Assembly (NCBI GenBank): GCA_016935765.1
Contig: JAFGQG010000005.1
Location: 1 to 35,277, forward strand
DNA length: 35,277 nt
DNA from: a bacterium
GTDB taxonomy: Bacteria; UBP14; UBA6098; JAFGQG01
Direction of reading: 5' to 3'
Under the pieces are notes generated by a model, which saw nothing but the letters and a program-made list of their open reading frames with translations, was not told the DNA's origin and ran no database searches. Below are positions 32,283 through 35,277 of the stretch, in pieces; the first letter of the stretch is position 1, and each line of letters begins with the position of its first letter. Made by a program: the position numbers and the translations under genes.

Positions 32283-34897
32283 TATTTTACTCCTTCTTTA
32301 TAAATCCAATCTTTTACTAATTTAATTTTACTAAGAACTGTATCATTTTTATCAAATAATAAGAGTTCATATTTAATTTTATCCTTGTTTAAATTAACCA
32401 ATTCAAGCATCTGCTTCTCCGCATTTTTCGCTTTTTCATCATAGTAAGGTTTTCCTTTAATTTCAACTATTAGGCTCTTTCCGTTCTTTTTCCTGATTAA
32501 AAAGTCAGGAGAATATGGAGACCAATCTCCAGTTTCATCCTTTACTTCAAAAACAAAACCTGTTTTGTTTCTATCGGTTATAGCTCCCATAAAATATATA
32601 TCGTCTATGTCATCTGGTTTTTCTTTAAGTTCTCTGAGTAAATTATCAAAAAATTCTCTTTCTTCAGTTGAATCAAAATTATATGGGCTATAATGAAAAC
32701 CAAATAAAGGAAGTTGTCCATTTTTTTCGTAATCTTCAATTTTTACTATGTAGTTTTCTAACCTGTCTTTTTTGATTTTGATTTCGGTATATAAAGTATC
32801 TTTTCCGTTTACTTTGCCTGTTTTAAAACCTTTCTTCTTAATAATAGCAATACTTTCTTCTATTGTTTCTTCCGATATATCATATTTTGATACTAATTTT
32901 TCTAATTGAACTTGTAAAGCTTTACATTCAGCCAAAGATATTTCACCATCAAGATAAATCCTTTCCAACATTTTATATATTTTAAAAGAATCAATTCGAT
33001 ATATTTCACCCAATTCAACTGCAAAGTTCCTTATTCCAATTCCAACTTCAACATGTTGTACTTTTCCTTTCCCGATAGGAATAAGCACTTTTCCTTTCCC
33101 TGACTGTCTTAAACTATAAATAATCTTTTCGGCTTTGTCTAAATCATGTATATCAGGTTTGGATAGAATGATTTCTGGTTCTTTATCTTTAAACTTTGAT
33201 ATAAATCTTTTAACTGTTTTGTTTAAAACCAATGGTTCTATCTCCGTTTTCCGCAACTCAAGATTTAAAGTAATTTTATCAGCTTCTAATCTATTCAAAC
33301 TGTTTAAACTTACTCCATACGTTTCTTGTAGTTGTTTCTCAAGAATAGATATATTATTTTTTGAAAGATATATTTTTGCTTTTTTTGTATTTCCTGGAAC
33401 TTGCCTTAGACATCGAGATGCTGCTTGTAGTACAAAATTATTACTTGATTTTAACTCTCTGGCTAATGCAGTAGCAAAAAGAGATGGACAGTTCCAACCT
33501 TCAGTTCCAATATTTACCAACAAAAATATTCTATATTTAATCTCTGAATCATTAATCCTCTTTTTGAAAAGGTCTTGTATTTTGTCTTGGGAATTGTGGT
33601 GGACAGGTAAAATCATAGAGGTATCTAATTTTTCAGACAATATAATTTGTTCAATTATTGATTTTGACTTTTCTAAATCTTCAATCTTTGGAAAATAAAT
33701 TGCTAATTTAGCAGGACTACCATCAAATATTTTTACATCCCTATAATTCTTTAAAAAATCGATCACTACATCATTAAGAAAATCTATATCATTTACTTCA
33801 GGGTAGGATTCAATATTATTACGTACTTCCTTTAATATACCATCTTCAATTCCTTGAGAAAGACCATACCAAAATACAACATCTTTTAATATTTTTCTAT
33901 CATAATAAGGAGTCCCTGTTGTATTAACTACAACCTTCAAGTCAGTTTTTTGGTTTATATAATTGACTGTTTGTCTTACTCGTTTTAACTCAGAGTCTAA
34001 ATACCTTCCATAAAGATGATGAGCTTCATCGGCAAATATAGCAATATTTGGAAGAGATGTTATAGTTGATAACCTTAAATTTGCTATTAGTTCCTTTGCT
34101 TCTGATTCGTCAAATGCAAAAGTTTTGTTGCCTAAATAACTCTTTAATATGTCTTTCTTGGTTAATCTTATTTTTTCTGTGTTTGTTACAATAATGTTAT
34201 GATTGCTACCTTTTATAACTGGAATATCTTTTGACCCATCTTGAGTATATGTAAATTTTGCATTTGCAATAAATTTTTTATAAAACCTTTTTGGTAATAT
34301 TTCAGAAAACGGCATTTGTGCAATTTCCTGTAATGCTCCAAAAATAGTTTTCCCTTGAGCAAAAACTAAAGCATTTCTAGCAAAAAGATCATCTTCAGGA
34401 TATTGTAAACTCATCACAAATTCAGTAGCTATTATCGAACCTATTAAAACTGTCTTTCCCACTCCCATTGCAAGAGCAAAAATATAACTTGGATAGTTTA
34501 AAGAAATAGTTTCCCTTAAATTTTTCAATTTGTATTTCTTAACAAAACCATCATCAATTTTTATTTTATTCCAAAATTCTCCAATACCTTCATTAATTAT
34601 AATATCTTTAATTTCTTCACCTACAACACCAAGACTTTCTAATAATACAGAAGGTTTAAGAAATAATTTTTTATAAAGTTCAATAATATGTGGTGTATTT
34701 TCTATTATTCTTAAATACCAATAAGTTTCTAAAGCGTCACATTGTGCTTTTCTCAAATTAAAACAAGAACTTTGGTTGTTAGCATTGTAATCAAGTATTG
34801 TTGCAAGTTCAGGGTATTTTGAAGGATAACCAATATTACGCCACTCATCAACCATTTTTTTAATATAAACATGCAGATTTTCTGGCTTTTCATTCAT
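32282..34897 (-). CDS. res: Type III restriction endonuclease subunit (Res)
   Basis: An 871-residue SF2 helicase-nuclease. Walker A is MGVGKT (about residues 144-149 from the start used here) and the DEAH box FADEAHH is near 290. RCLRQVPG is a helicase motif VI-like segment. The C-terminal nuclease has SPDFLI and VEIKGK (D798, E812 and K814), a PD-(D/E)XK site. It cuts DNA after ATP-driven movement along DNA from unmodified sites. The frame can be opened at TTG 34912, but AAAGGA lies 6 nt before ATG 34897, so I use that. A TATAAT-like box at 34924-34929 may be its -10 element. The stop overlaps the mod start. Confidence 0.93.
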   Translation of the reverse strand: MNEKPENLHVYIKKMVDEWRNIGYPSKYPELATILDYNANNQSSCFNLRKAQCDALETYWYLRIIENTPHIIELYKKLFLKPSVLLESLGVVGEEIKDIIINEGIGEFWNKIKIDDGFVKKYKLKNLRETISLNYPSYIFALAMGVGKTVLIGSIIATEFVMSLQYPEDDLFARNALVFAQGKTIFGALQEIAQMPFSEILPKRFYKKFIANAKFTYTQDGSKDIPVIKGSNHNIIVTNTEKIRLTKKDILKSYLGNKTFAFDESEAKELIANLRLSTITSLPNIAIFADEAHHLYGRYLDSELKRVRQTVNYINQKTDLKVVVNTTGTPYYDRKILKDVVFWYGLSQGIEDGILKEVRNNIESYPEVNDIDFLNDVVIDFLKNYRDVKIFDGSPAKLAIYFPKIEDLEKSKSIIEQIILSEKLDTSMILPVHHNSQDKIQDLFKKRINDSEIKYRIFLLVNIGTEGWNCPSLFATALARELKSSNNFVLQAASRCLRQVPGNTKKAKIYLSKNNISILEKQLQETYGVSLNSLNRLEADKITLNLELRKTEIEPLVLNKTVKRFISKFKDKEPEIILSKPDIHDLDKAEKIIYSLRQSGKGKVLIPIGKGKVQHVEVGIGIRNFAVELGEIYRIDSFKIYKMLERIYLDGEISLAECKALQVQLEKLVSKYDISEETIEESIAIIKKKGFKTGKVNGKDTLYTEIKIKKDRLENYIVKIEDYEKNGQLPLFGFHYSPYNFDSTEEREFFDNLLRELKEKPDDIDDIYFMGAITDRNKTGFVFEVKDETGDWSPYSPDFLIRKKNGKSLIVEIKGKPYYDEKAKNAEKQMLELVNLNKDKIKYELLLFDKNDTVLSKIKLVKDWIYKEGVK

Positions 34898-35024
34898 ATT
34901 ATATCCTTTCAAAAATTTATGGTATTATAACTCTATTCTGTAAAACTAAACGTATTAGCGTATCACTTGCAATTGGCAAAAAAAATATAGTTATAATCAT
35001 CGAAAACCTTTCAGTCTAAAACCT

Positions 35025-35069
35025 GCAAACAACGTGATAACCTTGGTCGGGTGGATACGTTTGTTAATT
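35025..35069 (-). other. attC-like recombination site D
   Basis: On the - strand, AATTAACAAACGTATCCACC opens the site and GGTTATCACGTTGTTTGC closes it 45 bp later. The arms AACGTAT...ACC and GGT...ATCACGTT pair with bulges, a compact attC-like fold. The final core GTTGTTT departs from GTTRRRY. It lies upstream of res, so it would end the cassette preceding the type III genes. The segment 34930-35277 shows no other supported gene. Confidence 0.35.
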
Positions 35070-35277
35070 GAACATATATTATGATATTAAGTATAATATA
35101 GTATAAATATCTATGGGGTTTCAATTCAATCTCTGGATTCAATTTATCATTTTTGAGGTATATTTTCGACATTTTTTGCTCTTTCATCTTACCAATTTCA
35201 ATTATTCCATCGTTCAAATTCCAAAACTTAGTGCAAATTTACGGTACTTATTGCATTTATGCTTCATTTAACAAGTT

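Noticed and set aside
33135..33698. 187-codon + strand frame inside res
   Set aside because: Antisense shadow of a gene with recognisable helicase motifs.
34898..34912. TTG start for res
   Set aside because: The TTG is part of the spacer and ribosome binding region of the better ATG at 34897.
35011..35217. 68-codon - strand frame at the right edge starting with TTG
   Set aside because: It reads through attC-like site D and has no Shine-Dalgarno. The first part might be the tail of a cassette gene, but support is too weak.

Overview
The window reads as a chromosomal segment from an uncultured bacterium, probably of the FCB superphylum (a Zixibacteria, KSB1 or Cloacimonadota-like lineage). 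The clues are a DUF4159/DUF4175 gene pair, signal peptides ending in AQ, secreted TldD-like proteins and large secreted beta-repeat proteins. This placement is inference; there is no rRNA or other marker gene. No tRNA, rRNA or CRISPR array was seen.

Region 1 (364-9732, + strand) is a core block: DUF4159 protein, DUF4175 membrane/coiled-coil protein, TPR protein, the release-factor methyltransferase PrmC, an MFS transporter and a secreted serpin. The first four are closely packed. The MFS gene probably starts at a rare ATT codon upstream of its first ATG.

Region 2 (10037-14535) holds two exported proteins facing each other: a 918-residue repeat protein (+) and a lipoprotein with a GYWKTHP domain (-). 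The lipoprotein has a near-consensus sigma70 promoter and a clear intrinsic terminator.

Region 3 (15023-24109, - strand) has a TldD-like pair, one member with intact metal ligands and one without, followed by ssnA, threonine synthase, a CysK-family enzyme and a knotted carbamoyltransferase. The combination of SsnA, a YgeW/AOTC-like carbamoyltransferase and fold-type-II PLP enzymes recalls the enterobacterial and gut anaerobe ygeW-ygeX-ssnA nitrogen/purine catabolic clusters.

Region 4 (about 24300 to the right edge) is accessory and AT-richer, with every gene on the - strand. It holds a DUF2283 gene, a 267-residue unknown protein, a four-gene operon led by a Ser/Thr kinase (kinase, 411-aa unknown, 207-aa unknown, PD-(D/E)XK-like protein with a winged helix) and a complete type III restriction-modification pair. 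The kinase operon is flanked by a perfect 64-bp direct repeat that is the 3' end of mod; the left copy is a mod remnant. Several attC-like recombination half-sites or sites, in the same orientation as the genes, suggest that the region grew as a cassette array. No integrase lies in the window.

The intergenic spaces carry unusual repeats. Three loci hold 15-17 nt hairpins with a constant CTACA (or CTACG) loop and different, fully self-complementary stems. There are also a 75-bp tandem triplicate, a 21-bp degenerate array ending in a hairpin, and a heptamer array.

The strongest candidates for undescribed biology are the kinase-led operon with its flanking repeats, the variable-stem/constant-loop hairpins, and the cassette-like organisation of the defence region.
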